Assembly (NCBI GenBank): GCA_028875225.1 | Contig: JAPPFB010000004.1 | Coordinates: forward strand, 43,223 to 107,222 | Direction: 5' to 3' | Length of the DNA stretch: 64,000 nt | DNA from: Chloroflexota bacterium | GTDB lineage: Bacteria > Chloroflexota > Dehalococcoidia > Bin125 | Part shown: positions 24,929 through 34,321 of the stretch, one piece after another | How the letters are laid out: each line of letters opens with the position of its first letter | How positions within the stretch are numbered: position 1 is the first letter of the stretch | The notes under the pieces: model-generated | Seen by the model: only the letters and a program-made list of their open reading frames with translations | Databases searched by the model: none | What the model was told of the DNA's origin: nothing | Translations under genes and position numbers: made by a program

Positions 24929-26500
24929 ATGGAAGCTTCATTCCCATCTACTCCTCCCTTGTCCCAGATAGTTCGAGATGCCGAGCCCAGTTTGGTCTGC
25001 ATTAGGACTCCAACCGGCAGCGGGTCAGGTTTCGTCGTTGACACCGACGGTCACGTGATCACAAACGCGCACGTCGTGAAACAACACTCTGACGTCGTGC
25101 TTGAATTTGTCAATGGTGAAACACATACTGGAACTATCGTCGGAGTCCACCCTCGTCTTGATCTGGCTTGCGTGCGCCTTCCCAGCGAACTCATGGCTAC
25201 GCCATTGCCGCTCGGGGACTCCACCTCCGCACAAGTGGGCGAGGATGTGGTTGCCATCGGCTACCCCTTGAATGACATCTTGAAGGGTTCTCCAACGGTC
25301 ACCAGAGGAATCATCTCCGCAAAGCGACTAGACGGACTACAAACTGACGCTGCCATTAACCCTGGCAACAGCGGAGGCCCATTGCTCGACTCTCAAGGCA
25401 AAGCCATCGGTGTGAACACTTCTGTGCTCGCTCCAGTAGCGGGGCAGGCAGTTGGCGGTATCGGCTTTGCCATTCCCATCGACGACGTCAAAGAAGCGCT
25501 GGAATCGCTGTCATCCGGAATCCAGATCGCGCGCCCGGCTGGACTGCCCTCAGAATCGGTGCATCAAGGTGGCAAGACCGTCCACCACATTGGAAATGGC
25601 GGCTTCAGCATCACGCTGCCTTCGGAGTGGACTTCACACCAGCCCAACCAGCAATCGACCTGGTTTCTCAACGAAGACAGCTACTTTTCTCTCGACCTAC
25701 GCAGAGTCGATGCTGAGTTTTCTCTCCAAGCCTTCGCAGATGGGATGTACGAGTGGTGGTACAAAGACGTCAGCACTTGGACCGAAGGCGACGTGACATG
25801 GCATGGAAAGGCTCAGACGACGGACCGCCAGCAGTATTCGCTCTCACTCCGCGGTGACCGGGGAGACGGTTCGGGCTTGCTCGCGGGTCAAGTGGCATGG
25901 TCGCTATGCGATTCACCCACGGGAAGTACTCACCTGATCACTGCTGAACTGCATGTGTTGCTTGAAAGAGATCACATGACTAGGAAGCGATCAAGAGATT
26001 CCCGCGAAACGCGCAGACTCTCCAGGAGACTGGACACCCTGCTCAAGTCGGTATCTCTCTGGGACACGTACTGGAGCGATTTGTATCATTGGTGCATCTC
26101 TGCTGCCCCTGGTTGGCATTCAACCCACTACGATGACATGGGTCTGATCCTCGAAGCTCTCGACCAAGGTGCTTATCTTACCGTGGACATCGTGGATGTC
26201 GACGACAGCGTGTCGGCTGAAGAACTTTGCCGACAATCGGTTGCAGACCAGATCGACAGAGAAGACGCGTGGGATCGGTATGACATCCTCTCTTCGCATG
26301 AGGATGACTTTGAGGGGCACAACTGGTACAGAATCAACTTCCGATATCAGCCACTCGGATATCAGCCTGCTGTGATATGCATTACGCAGGTTGGTCGAAG
26401 CGGTAGTCTGGAGTATGTCGTCACCGCCCGAACAAGCGAATTGCAGATTTCAGACCACGCAGTTGCAATAGACCACATGCTTGACAGTTTCCGCTTCTAA
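24929..26500 (+). CDS. HtrA-like trypsin-fold serine protease with unknown C-terminal half
   Basis: Residues 1-190 are an S1C (DegP/HtrA-type) protease domain with the full triad: His48 (TNAHVV), Asp78 (RLDLACVRL) and Ser148 (NPGNSGGPL). There is no PDZ domain and no signal peptide or membrane anchor that I can see, so it may be cytoplasmic. The C-terminal 320 residues, rich in Trp and Tyr, match nothing I know. The gene is visibly less GC-rich than its neighbours and uses more A/T-ending codons, which suggests acquisition by transfer. GAGAGGAAA precedes the ATG. Confidence 0.82.
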   Translation: MEASFPSTPPLSQIVRDAEPSLVCIRTPTGSGSGFVVDTDGHVITNAHVVKQHSDVVLEFVNGETHTGTIVGVHPRLDLACVRLPSELMATPLPLGDSTSAQVGEDVVAIGYPLNDILKGSPTVTRGIISAKRLDGLQTDAAINPGNSGGPLLDSQGKAIGVNTSVLAPVAGQAVGGIGFAIPIDDVKEALESLSSGIQIARPAGLPSESVHQGGKTVHHIGNGGFSITLPSEWTSHQPNQQSTWFLNEDSYFSLDLRRVDAEFSLQAFADGMYEWWYKDVSTWTEGDVTWHGKAQTTDRQQYSLSLRGDRGDGSGLLAGQVAWSLCDSPTGSTHLITAELHVLLERDHMTRKRSRDSRETRRLSRRLDTLLKSVSLWDTYWSDLYHWCISAAPGWHSTHYDDMGLILEALDQGAYLTVDIVDVDDSVSAEELCRQSVADQIDREDAWDRYDILSSHEDDFEGHNWYRINFRYQPLGYQPAVICITQVGRSGSLEYVVTARTSELQISDHAVAIDHMLDSFRF

Positions 26501-26644
26501 TGAAGGACATCACACACGACCACAATGCCTCAAGGCATTGAGTGAGAATAGCTGATTGAGACGGCGGCATCTTGTCAGCAAGGAAAACATACTCTTCCGT
26601 TGCTGCGATGCAGCCATCCGGTAGGTAAGTCACTTGGGAACTTA

Positions 26645-27838
26645 CTAGTCGTTCCCCAACTCTCCAAACTCCGGCAACACCTTCTCCGAGAAATCCTCCA
26701 TCGACCTCAGGATCTGACCCCTCGTCAGCAGGCCGTTGTACTGCCACATGAAGATCCACGACACCGGCGTCACGTCCATCATCGCCTGCACCTGACGCTT
26801 GACAGAGTCCAGGGTTCCCGCGAACAGCAGACCGTTCTCCAGTTGCTGTTCGGGCGTCATGATCTCGCCGTTCGGCGGGCGCAGCGCCTCGGCGAAACCG
26901 AAGGGCGCAAACCAGGCGCCGCCGGCGAACGCGGCCGAGTGACGCCAGAGCTCCATCGCCTCCTCGTCCGTGTCGGTGATGATCACGTCGCGCAGCACGC
27001 CCAGTCCCTCACCCGGCTTGAGGTCGCGCCCGACTGACGCCGCTTCCTCCTGGTAGACCTCGTACAAGCGATTCTGCAGCTCCGGGTACATCGGCGGCAG
27101 GATCGCCGTGATCCCCTCGCGCGCGCACCAGCGAATCGTGCGCTCCGACGACGCGAACGGCTGGAACAGCGGCGGATGCGGCTTCTGCAGCGGCTTGGGC
27201 ACGACGCCGATCTGGCGGACGATGTTGTTCTCGTCAACGCCCTTGCCGTACAGCCTGGTCGCCTCGATGTCCCAGGGCGTGCCCTCGGGCGGAATCTGCC
27301 AGGCGTGGCCCTGGTACTCGACCATCTCCTCGGTCCAGCACTTGCGGATGATGTTGAAGTGCTCCTCGAACGCCGCCCGATTGGCGGCGTCGATCGCGTC
27401 GTGGTTGCCAGGATGCGCCGCGTGGACGCCGTGGATCTGCTGCGCCATCGTGTCGACCCAGCGGCGCTGGTAGCCGCGCGCAAAGCCGGCCAGCGCCCGA
27501 CCGCCGGTCATGTGGTCCAGCATGGCGATGTCCTCGGCCACGCGAATCGGATTCTGCGCCGGCAGCACCAGTCCCAGTTGCCCCACGCGGATGCGCTCGG
27601 TCTGCATCGCCAGGTAGAGATCAAGCATCACCGGGTTGGGCGAGACCTCGAAGCCCTCGATGTGGAAGTGGTGTTCGGTGAACCCGATGGAGTCGTAACC
27701 CAGCGCGTCGCCCGCCTTGGCGAACGCCGACAGGTCTGCCAGCATGTCCTGGTACAGCTCAGGCCGATTCCCGGCCATCCCGGCCTCAATGTCCTCTCGA
27801 GTGCCGACCGATGGAAGGAAAAAGAGACTGACCTGCAT
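26645..27838 (-). CDS. LLM-class flavin-dependent oxidoreductase (bacterial luciferase-like, LuxA type)
   Basis: The 397-residue TIM-barrel protein begins MQVSLFFLPSVG and includes YDSIGFTEHHFHIEGF, QNPIRVAEDIAMLDHMTGGR and a GFARGYQRRW segment, all typical of FMN-dependent group C/luciferase-like monooxygenases. Such enzymes oxygenate carbon-sulphur or carbon-carbon bonds of small organics; the substrate is unknown. GGAG precedes the ATG. The last residues lie near a 140-base gap after the convergent protease, in which I see nothing. Confidence 0.85.
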   Translation of the reverse strand: MQVSLFFLPSVGTREDIEAGMAGNRPELYQDMLADLSAFAKAGDALGYDSIGFTEHHFHIEGFEVSPNPVMLDLYLAMQTERIRVGQLGLVLPAQNPIRVAEDIAMLDHMTGGRALAGFARGYQRRWVDTMAQQIHGVHAAHPGNHDAIDAANRAAFEEHFNIIRKCWTEEMVEYQGHAWQIPPEGTPWDIEATRLYGKGVDENNIVRQIGVVPKPLQKPHPPLFQPFASSERTIRWCAREGITAILPPMYPELQNRLYEVYQEEAASVGRDLKPGEGLGVLRDVIITDTDEEAMELWRHSAAFAGGAWFAPFGFAEALRPPNGEIMTPEQQLENGLLFAGTLDSVKRQVQAMMDVTPVSWIFMWQYNGLLTRGQILRSMEDFSEKVLPEFGELGND

Positions 27839-27859
27839 GATGGCTCCTGACTGCGCTGG

Positions 27860-27893
27860 CCCTCACCCTAACCCTCTCCCGGGGGTAGAGGGG
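27860..27893. repeat. Palindromic repeat, family B copy
   Basis: CCCTCACCCTAACCCTCTCCC then GGGGGTAGAGGGG. Related copies lie at 28768-28801, 28851-28887 and 34322-34358. All combine a CCCTCACC(C/G) lead with a CTCTCCC/GGGAGAG hairpin. Confidence 0.7.
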
Positions 27894-27911
27894 ATAGTCG
27901 CGGCAGGCTCT

Positions 27912-28679
27912 CTAGCCCTGGGGGAGAGAGGAAAGGAACGACGACACCGCGTCGTTGAAGTCGGCCGGATTGTCGATGTTCGCCGCGTGCCCGGCGTTGG
28001 CGATGACCGCCTTGGTGCTGCCGGGAATCTTGTTGGCCATGTAGTCGGTCCCGGCCAGGAACGGCTCGTCGTTTTCTCCCACCAGCACCAGCGTCGGCTT
28101 GTCGATGCTCGACAACGACTGGATGATCCGATTGTCGAACTGGGCCAACATTCCACGCGCTGCACGGGCCAACCCGGCCGCCGACCGGTGCGTCGAGACT
28201 CGGACCTCCTCCGACCCACCCAGCGCCGCCAGACCATCGCGCTCCAGCGCCTCCGCCCGCGGAATCGCCATCCCGGTGTTCCAGCCCTCGCGAGCCTTCG
28301 GGTTGTTGTAGCCGGGACCCGTATCGAACAGCATCAGGGCCTGCGTCCGCTCCGGATAGGCGACATTGAACGCCAGCGACATGTAGCCGCCCAGCGACAG
28401 CCCGCCGATTATGGCCCTCTCAGCGCCCTCGGCGTCGAGGATCGCGGCCATGTCCTCGACCGTTTCGGCCTCGCTGTAGCAGGACGGATCCTCCGGCGAG
28501 TCTGTCCGCCCATGCCCGCGCATGTCCCAGACGATCAGCCGATGGTTCCGCGAGAGCAGTTCAAGCTGTCCGGCCCACATCTGCGAGGTCGCGCCGTAGC
28601 CGTGCGAGAGCAGAATCGCCGGCCCCTCGCCGCTCGCCTCATAGAAAATCTCCACCCCATCGCGCACAACGCTGGACAT
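27912..28679 (-). CDS. Alpha/beta-hydrolase fold protein
   Basis: The 255-residue single-domain hydrolase has the oxyanion motif LLSHGYGATSQMW and WDMRGHGRTDSP. The nucleophile Ser is in GGLSLGGYMSLAF, the acid Asp in VGENDEPFLAG, and the His in ANAGHAANIDNP. It resembles 3-oxoadipate enol-lactonase/haloperoxidase-like esterases, but the substrate is open. I start at the ATG at 28679, with GGAG seven bases upstream. Confidence 0.85.
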   Translation of the reverse strand: MSSVVRDGVEIFYEASGEGPAILLSHGYGATSQMWAGQLELLSRNHRLIVWDMRGHGRTDSPEDPSCYSEAETVEDMAAILDAEGAERAIIGGLSLGGYMSLAFNVAYPERTQALMLFDTGPGYNNPKAREGWNTGMAIPRAEALERDGLAALGGSEEVRVSTHRSAAGLARAARGMLAQFDNRIIQSLSSIDKPTLVLVGENDEPFLAGTDYMANKIPGSTKAVIANAGHAANIDNPADFNDAVSSFLSSLPQG

Positions 28680-29479
28680 GGTCAAGCTCCAATCCGTGGC
28701 TAGAGTCTAGGCGAGCCGGGCGCCAACTCCCTTCCCGCCTGAAGTCCTGCGCTAATCCCATTCCGATCCCCTCTCCCTGAGGGAGAGGGTTAGGGTGAGG
28801 GCCCTGCTACGCCCGAACAAGGTATGAGCCAGCTAACCGGCGGCGGCAGGACCCTCACCCCGGCCCTCTCCCAGGGGGAGAGGGGGTTGACCTCCTGCAC
28901 GATTCAGTCGTTTGCGCGCACTTCAACACACTTCACTGCCCCCATCAGAACTCCAGTCCGATATTGTGTCCGATACCAACGACAGCCTGCTGACCAGATC
29001 CCGACGCAGACCAACAAACTGACGAAGTCGTGAACGCCACCGCCGAGCCTCAAATCCTGTGCCACAGCTCCCGGCCACCCTGCGCCAACGCGCGCCAGGG
29101 TCGAACACAGCCGAACAGAGCCGAACGCGCCATCTGTTCGTATTCGGAGTACGCAGCCGAACAAGACCGAACAGGGTCGAACGATGCAACGGGCGATTCG
29201 AAGTCGGATCCGCGAATGTTCCGGCAGCCCGGAGCCATGCACAGCCGCCCCATTCACCTCTCAAAACTTGTCTCAGATCGAATAAATCATCACGAAACTG
29301 CGCAAATTTGCACCCCCGATCCGCACGATCTCCCGCAAAACACTGCACTTCCTCAGATTTTCCCGCCACAGGAAAAAATTCGCGCAGCTCCATCCGCCGA
29401 CAATCCAGCGACCGACCCTATCCTCGCACTGCGAACACCGCCCCCGTCCACCATTTCACGACCTCACGAGGACAAATCC
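28680..29479. other. 800-base non-coding gap with repeats
   Basis: No credible gene is present. Family B palindromes form an inverted pair: CCCCTCTCCCTGAGGGAGAG plus GGTTAGGGTGAGGG at 28768-28801, and ACCCTCACCCCGGCCCTCTC plus CCAGGGGGAGAGGG at 28851-28887. The section 29102-29182 carries two three-unit arrays of CGAAC at exact 10-base spacing. GAGG at 29468-29471 serves the following peptidase gene. Base composition is noticeably less GC-biased around 29260-29400. Confidence 0.7.
29102..29182. repeat. Two phased CGAAC direct-repeat arrays
   Basis: CGAAC begins at 29102, 29112 and 29122, then again at 29158, 29168 and 29178. Within each trio the period is exactly 10 bases (for example CGAACACAGC then CGAACAGAGC). 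An inverted copy, GTTCG, lies between at 29136-29140. This looks like a set of protein-binding sites on one face of the helix, about 300-380 bases before the S9 peptidase start. Function is inferred only. Confidence 0.55.
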
Positions 29480-31417
29480 ATGAAATCTCCCATCGGCCCC
29501 GACATCGTCAACCAACTGCCGGTCGTCGCCTCGCCGGCGATCTCGCCCGACCGATCCGTCGTCGCCTACGTCCGGGGACAATTCGAGGACGGCAAGCGGG
29601 TGTCGTGGATCGAATGCGCCGCATTCGCAGGCGGTGACGGTCGACGCCTGACCTCCGGCAAGGCGGACTCGGCGCCGTCGTGGGCGCCCGACGGCTCGGT
29701 GCTCTCGTTCCTCCGACCGGGCTCCGACGATCCCGGAGCGCCGCGACAGATCTGGCTGCTGCCCACCGACGGCGGCGAAGCGAGACAGTTGACCGACCTG
29801 CCGCACTCGGTCGCCGGATTCGACTGGCTGCCGGACGGCTCCGGGATCATCGCCACGGTCGACATCGACCCGCATCGTGGCGAGCGGGACGGCTCGAAGA
29901 CCACCGTCGTCCGCGACACCTACTACCGGGGCGACGCGCTCGGCTATCGCGAAGAGGCCTGGCACCAGCTGTTCCGCATCGACGCCGCAACCGGTGACGC
30001 CGTGCAACTCACCAATGGGAACTACAACCACGCCCATCCAGTCGTCTCGCCCGACGGACGCTGGGTCGCGTTCACGGCCGACCGAACCGTCGACCGTGAG
30101 AAGCGCCGACCGTTTGGCTCTGAATTGTGCGTCATGTCCACTCAGGGCGTGGGAGGCGGGCATATCGAGCGCTTGACGCCGGGAGTGATGTCCGCCGGCA
30201 AGCCGTGCTGGTCGCCCGATGGTTCGGCGCTAGCGGTATCCGTCACCGACATGTCTCAGCGTCATCAGGCGTACCTCGAGCGGATCGAACGCTACAGCGG
30301 CAAGCGCACGAGGCTGACCGACGACACGGTCAATCCCCAGACCGGCTTCTTCCCCATCGCCGGCCCGCCGACCATGGTCTGGCACGGCGACGAGATCACG
30401 TTCGCCGGGGACGCCCGAGGACGCTCGGGCGTCTACCGCGTTCGCTCTGACGGCTCCCAACCGGTACAGGAAGTTCGCGCCGAGGCGGAGCTGATCAACG
30501 GCTTCGACGTCTCCGCCGACGGCCAATCCATTGCGATCGTCTCCACGACCCCCGACGTCCCCGGAGAGATCGTCGCGATCGGCGCAGACACGCAGGCCGT
30601 GCTGACCAGCGCCTCGGAGGACTTCGTCGATGCACACGACATCGGCGAGGTGGAGTTCTTCGCCGTCGAGCGCGACGGCTGGGAGATTCCCTGCGGCATA
30701 ATCTTTCCGCCGGGATTCGACCCGGAGCAGTCGTATCCGCTCGTGATAGAGATCCATGGCGGGCCGAACGGATTCTTCGGCGAGGGCTTCAATGTCCTCC
30801 ACCAGGTCATCGCCGGAGCAGGCTACCTCGTCCTCTTCGTCAATCCACGCGGATCATCCACGTATGGCGCGAAGTTCACCGACGCCGTGACCGTCGACTG
30901 GGGTGGAGAAGATTCCCTCGACCTGTTGCATGCGCTGGACGTGGTCTGCGAGCGGCCGTACGTCGACGCGAATCGGCTCGGCGTCCACGGCTACTCCTAC
31001 GGCGGCTACATGACGACCTGGCTGATCGGCCACATCAACCGGTTCAAGGCCGCCATCGCCGGCGCGCCGGTGGTCAACCTCTGGTCGATGTGGGGCGTCT
31101 CCGACATCGGACCGTCCTGGGGCTCCTACCAGTGGGGCGACGTGCCCGACGACAACTTCGACTGGTATCGCGAGCGCTCGCCGATCACCTACGTCCAGAA
31201 CGTCCAGTGTCCGGTCCTCATCCTCCACGGCGAGCACGACTGGCGAGTCCCCATCTCCCAGGGAGAGGAATACTTCGCCGGCCTCCGCTACCGAGGCAAA
31301 ATCGCCGAGATGGTCCGCTTCCCCGGCTGCTCCCACCTGATGATGAGAGTCGGGGATCCCGCGCTCGTCAAGGAGTACTACGAGCGCATGGTCCAGTGGT
31401 TCAAGCGCTACGTGTAG
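29480..31417 (+). CDS. S9-family (prolyl oligopeptidase / acyl-aminoacyl peptidase-like) serine peptidase
   Basis: The 645-residue protein has an N-terminal beta-propeller built from TolB-like repeats (SPDRSVVAYV, WAPDGSVLSF, SPDGRWVAFT, SPDGSALAV). The C-terminal alpha/beta-hydrolase domain has Ser506 (GYSYGGYMT), Asp587 (GEHDWRV) and His619 (GCSHLMM). No signal peptide is seen, so it is probably cytoplasmic and acts on short peptides. I start at the ATG at 29480, preceded by GAGG; an upstream extension to 29030 runs through repeats and is not coding-like. Confidence 0.88.
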   Translation: MKSPIGPDIVNQLPVVASPAISPDRSVVAYVRGQFEDGKRVSWIECAAFAGGDGRRLTSGKADSAPSWAPDGSVLSFLRPGSDDPGAPRQIWLLPTDGGEARQLTDLPHSVAGFDWLPDGSGIIATVDIDPHRGERDGSKTTVVRDTYYRGDALGYREEAWHQLFRIDAATGDAVQLTNGNYNHAHPVVSPDGRWVAFTADRTVDREKRRPFGSELCVMSTQGVGGGHIERLTPGVMSAGKPCWSPDGSALAVSVTDMSQRHQAYLERIERYSGKRTRLTDDTVNPQTGFFPIAGPPTMVWHGDEITFAGDARGRSGVYRVRSDGSQPVQEVRAEAELINGFDVSADGQSIAIVSTTPDVPGEIVAIGADTQAVLTSASEDFVDAHDIGEVEFFAVERDGWEIPCGIIFPPGFDPEQSYPLVIEIHGGPNGFFGEGFNVLHQVIAGAGYLVLFVNPRGSSTYGAKFTDAVTVDWGGEDSLDLLHALDVVCERPYVDANRLGVHGYSYGGYMTTWLIGHINRFKAAIAGAPVVNLWSMWGVSDIGPSWGSYQWGDVPDDNFDWYRERSPITYVQNVQCPVLILHGEHDWRVPISQGEEYFAGLRYRGKIAEMVRFPGCSHLMMRVGDPALVKEYYERMVQWFKRYV

Positions 31418-31455
31418 ATGCTTCTCAACCATTCAGTCACGTCACAGTGTCAAAC

Positions 31456-31580
31456 CGCTCCCCCTTGCAGGGGGAGCTGTCCCGTAGGGACTGAGGGGGT
31501 CCCTCGGGCGTCACGTCTCGTAAGGGCGCGACCGAGCGGGACCCCCTCCGCCTTCGGCACCTCCCCCTGCAAGGGGGAGG
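31456..31580. repeat. Inverted pair of family A palindromes
   Basis: The left copy (GCTCCCCCTTGCAGGGGGAG through CTGAGGGGGT, 31456-31500) is the reverse orientation of the right copy (ACCCCCTCCGCCTTCGGCAC through CTCCCCCTGCAAGGGGGAGG, 31541-31580), with a 40-base spacer. A further hairpin-like GCCCCAAGCTTGATGCGGGGC follows at 31620-31640. This fills the gap 31418-31675 between the convergent peptidase and transporter genes. Confidence 0.75.
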
Positions 31581-31675
31581 CGAAGAGATTATTCGTAGGC
31601 CTCGTCTGTCAACAATCTGCCCCAAGCTTGATGCGGGGCGAACGCGGTAGGGCCCTCAACCGCACATACCTGCCG

Positions 31676-32977
31676 CTACTTCTGAGGCCGCATCACCGCC
31701 GCCACGGGACGCAGCGTCCGACGAATCACCCTCTGAGCCGCCTCCTGCACCTGGATCGTCGGCGGCTTCATCCGCAGGTAGATCGTGCCCAGGATGAGAC
31801 TGATCACGATCGACGACAGTCCCATCAGGAGGAACACGTCCTGCTCGCCGATCATGTCCGCGACCTGGCCGAATCCGAGGCCGGTGAACGACTGCACCCC
31901 GAACGGGAGAAACGTCAGCGCCGTCACCCGACCGTGATACTCGCGCTCCGACTGCCGAATCACCTCGGCCGTGTTCAAGGTCTGGAAGGCAGAGAAGCCA
32001 GATCCAATCAGGAAGACGACGGGCAACATGATCAGCGCGTTGGGTGTAATCCCCAGCAGCGCGACGCCCAGACCGAAGGCACAGCTCATCACCAGCAGCA
32101 CCCCGGCCGACCAACGAGTCCCGACGACCCCGGCGACCGACAGTCCGACGATAAACGAGCCCACGCCCATCGGCCAGGTCACCAGTCCCAGGTTCCTCGA
32201 CTCGATCCCGAAGACATTCTCCAGCAGGCCGGGGAGCACGTTCTGGTACGGCCCCGCCGTCGCCGAAACCAGCAGCAGCGTCGCCAGCAGCACGCGCAAC
32301 CTGGGCTGCCGCCAGGCGTAGCGCAGTCCCAACAACAACTCACGCGTCACCGATCCACGCGGCACGTTACGCGGGCTGCCCGGCGGCATCAGGTAAAGCG
32401 ACACGATGGTCACGACCAGGATCGCGGCCATGATGAAGTACGCCCCGTCGGCTCCGATGAACGGCGCAAACAGCAACAGCGAACCCAGCACCGGACCCAC
32501 CGACTGCGGAAACGTGAGCCCCGTCTGCAGAAGCGCCACGCCATTGCCGACCAACCGCGGCGGGACGATGTCGGCCACGTAGGCGCGGCGCGACGGACCG
32601 GTGAAGGCGAAACAGGCGCCCAGGAACAGCGTGCTGACCGTCAGCCAGATCACTTCGATCCGGCCGATCAGGATCAGAAACCCGATCAGCGCGTAATTGA
32701 TCGCAATCGCCGTCTGCGCGAGCACGATCAGACGCCGCTTCGACAACCGGTCGGTCAGCGCGCCGGCGAACGGGCCGATGAAGAACCAGGCGATCCCGTT
32801 CCCTGCCATCGCCAGCGCCACCGACGAGTTGGTCCCGCCCAGGTCAAAGGCCACGATCGGGAGCACGGTGAAGTTCATCGAGAAGGCCATGAAGGCCATC
32901 ACCGTCAACAGCCAATGCAGCCGAAACAGACCAACGCCGAAGGCCTCAAACGTCTGACCGATACCCGCGCGAATCAT
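31676..32977 (-). CDS. Major facilitator superfamily transporter
   Basis: The 433 residues form about 12 membrane segments in two halves. The MFS loop 2-3 motif is seen as GPFAGALTDRLSKRRLIVLA, and an equivalent partly kept copy lies in the second half. It resembles enterobactin-exporter/macrolide-efflux-like (MFS_3) proteins. I start at the ATG at 32977; the longer frame to 33070 runs into an inverted repeat and begins with non-coding-like Arg/Pro sequence. The substrate is unknown. It is divergent from the nitroreductase gene. Confidence 0.85.
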   Translation of the reverse strand: MIRAGIGQTFEAFGVGLFRLHWLLTVMAFMAFSMNFTVLPIVAFDLGGTNSSVALAMAGNGIAWFFIGPFAGALTDRLSKRRLIVLAQTAIAINYALIGFLILIGRIEVIWLTVSTLFLGACFAFTGPSRRAYVADIVPPRLVGNGVALLQTGLTFPQSVGPVLGSLLLFAPFIGADGAYFIMAAILVVTIVSLYLMPPGSPRNVPRGSVTRELLLGLRYAWRQPRLRVLLATLLLVSATAGPYQNVLPGLLENVFGIESRNLGLVTWPMGVGSFIVGLSVAGVVGTRWSAGVLLVMSCAFGLGVALLGITPNALIMLPVVFLIGSGFSAFQTLNTAEVIRQSEREYHGRVTALTFLPFGVQSFTGLGFGQVADMIGEQDVFLLMGLSSIVISLILGTIYLRMKPPTIQVQEAAQRVIRRTLRPVAAVMRPQK

Positions 32978-33064
32978 GTCCCGTGATCGTATGATGGACG
33001 CGCGTCTGGGTCGCGTGGGCCTCAACGCTGCCACCTCGGGGGAACCAAGCGCATATCCAGATCT

Positions 33065-33150
33065 CGTCATTCCCAGCTTTGCTGGGAATCTCGTTCGGAC
33101 TCAGGCGCGATCTGCTCAGGCGAGATTCCCAGCAAAGCTGGGAATGACGG
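33065..33150. repeat. Inverted pair of family C palindromes in a divergent promoter region
   Basis: CGTCATTCCCAGCTTTGCTG plus GGAATCTCG (33065-33093) faces its reverse complement CGAGATTCCCAGCAAAGCTG plus GGAATGACGG (33121-33150). The pair could fold as one large cruciform with a 27-base loop. It occupies the space between the MFS and nitroreductase starts. Confidence 0.85.
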
Positions 33151-33161
33151 AACGAAGAACC

Positions 33162-33695
33162 ATGGACGTCGACACCGCAATCAAGGAACGCCGGACCATC
33201 GGTGTGTTCTCGGATCGACCGGTCGCCCAGAGCGTGGTCGAGGAGTTGATCGAGGCCGCTCGCTGGGCGCCCACGCACAAGCACACCGAGCCCTGGCGTT
33301 TCCACGTCGTCTCCGGCACCGCCCGCGAAGACATGTGCGAGGCGATCCTCGCCGGCGGAGGCGAATTCACCAAGGACCCGCGCGGCAAGCTAATGCGTTC
33401 GCCGCTCTTCGTCGCCGTCACCCAACGAGCGGTACTGGACGATCCAGTCCGAGATCAGGAGGACTACGCCGCCGTCTGCTGCGCAGTGCAAAACATGATG
33501 CTCGCCGCAACGGCTCGCGGGCTGGCCTCGAAGTGGAGCACCGGCGCGCTGGCCGAGAACGCCGCCGCCAAGCGCTGGCTCGGCATTGGCGAGCAGGACC
33601 GCATCGTCGCCTACCTCTACCTCGGCTACGCCCCTGAGGAGATGCGCGAGATGCCCGCCGAACGCCGTCCCGCCGAAGTCATCTGGCGAGAATGA
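33162..33695 (+). CDS. Nitroreductase family protein (short form)
   Basis: The 177-residue flavoprotein has the N-terminal motif DTAIKERRTIGVFSDRPV, the FMN-binding AARWAPTHKHTEPWRFHVVS, and CCAVQNMMLAATARGLASKW near the C-terminus. It matches the YdjA/TdsD-like short nitroreductases. I start at the ATG at 33162, because the upstream codons translate the palindromic repeat. Its end overlaps the convergent hydrolase by 17 bases. Confidence 0.85.
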   Translation: MDVDTAIKERRTIGVFSDRPVAQSVVEELIEAARWAPTHKHTEPWRFHVVSGTAREDMCEAILAGGGEFTKDPRGKLMRSPLFVAVTQRAVLDDPVRDQEDYAAVCCAVQNMMLAATARGLASKWSTGALAENAAAKRWLGIGEQDRIVAYLYLGYAPEEMREMPAERRPAEVIWRE

Positions 33696-34317
33696 ACTCC
33701 GCAATCGCATCCGCGGCCAACTCCCGATTCGCCTCTTCCGTGTGCCCGGACCGCTTCCGAGGCACGAGCCCGTGGTTGCCGTCCGGAATCCAACAGAGTT
33801 GGATGCTGGGTGAGAGCTCGTACGCCTCAACCTCGTCCCGCGTCCCATACTCGTCACGCTCGCCCTGGACGATCAGTGTCGGCGTCGCCATCTGCTGAAG
33901 ATGAATGGTGATCGCAGATGACGGATTGTTCGGAGCATGGAACGGGTAGCTGATGCAGACCATGCCGGCCGGCTCGACCGCGTCGGCGATGTAGCTGGCG
34001 ATCCGCCCGCCCATGCTGCGACCGCCGAAGAACAGCTTCGACGCTGGCACCCCCTGCTCGGCGAGCTGCTGGATCACCTGCACCCAGGTCCCCGCGAGCA
34101 CATCTTCAGGATCGGGAGGCCATGGCCGTCGCCCCTCGGCCATCGCGCGGCGCATGTAGGGAAAATCAAAACGCGCCACGCGCACGCCCCGCTGGGCAAT
34201 CAACTCCGCCAGCGCCGTCGTGTTCGGATGCGTCGACGACGCCCCCGCGCCATGCGTCAACACCAGGGTCGGCGCCGGCGGCGACTGAGGCAGATTCCAG
34301 GTCAGCGGAATCTCCAT
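33679..34317 (-). CDS. Alpha/beta-hydrolase, KANL3/Tex30-like
   Basis: The 212-residue hydrolase begins with TLVLTHGAGASSTHPN and VARFDFPYMRRAMAEGRRPW. The nucleophile Ser is in GGRSMGGRIAS, Asp in QGERDEYGTRDEV and His in PDGNHGL. This motif set matches the dienelactone-hydrolase-like KANL3/Tex30 group of unassigned esterases. It overlaps the nitroreductase stop on the opposite strand. Confidence 0.82.
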   Translation of the reverse strand: MEIPLTWNLPQSPPAPTLVLTHGAGASSTHPNTTALAELIAQRGVRVARFDFPYMRRAMAEGRRPWPPDPEDVLAGTWVQVIQQLAEQGVPASKLFFGGRSMGGRIASYIADAVEPAGMVCISYPFHAPNNPSSAITIHLQQMATPTLIVQGERDEYGTRDEVEAYELSPSIQLCWIPDGNHGLVPRKRSGHTEEANRELAADAIAEFILAR

Positions 34318-34321
34318 CGGC

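Noticed and set aside
23160..24947. A 595-codon open frame on the minus strand
   Set aside because: It is antisense to the MaoC gene and the PanE-like gene, both of which have strong motifs and start signals. Its composition (Asp/Val/Gly-rich with no domain) is the usual mirror of high-GC genes.
31418..32986. A 522-codon open frame on the plus strand
   Set aside because: It runs through two palindromic repeats and then antisense to the MFS transporter; no domain is visible.
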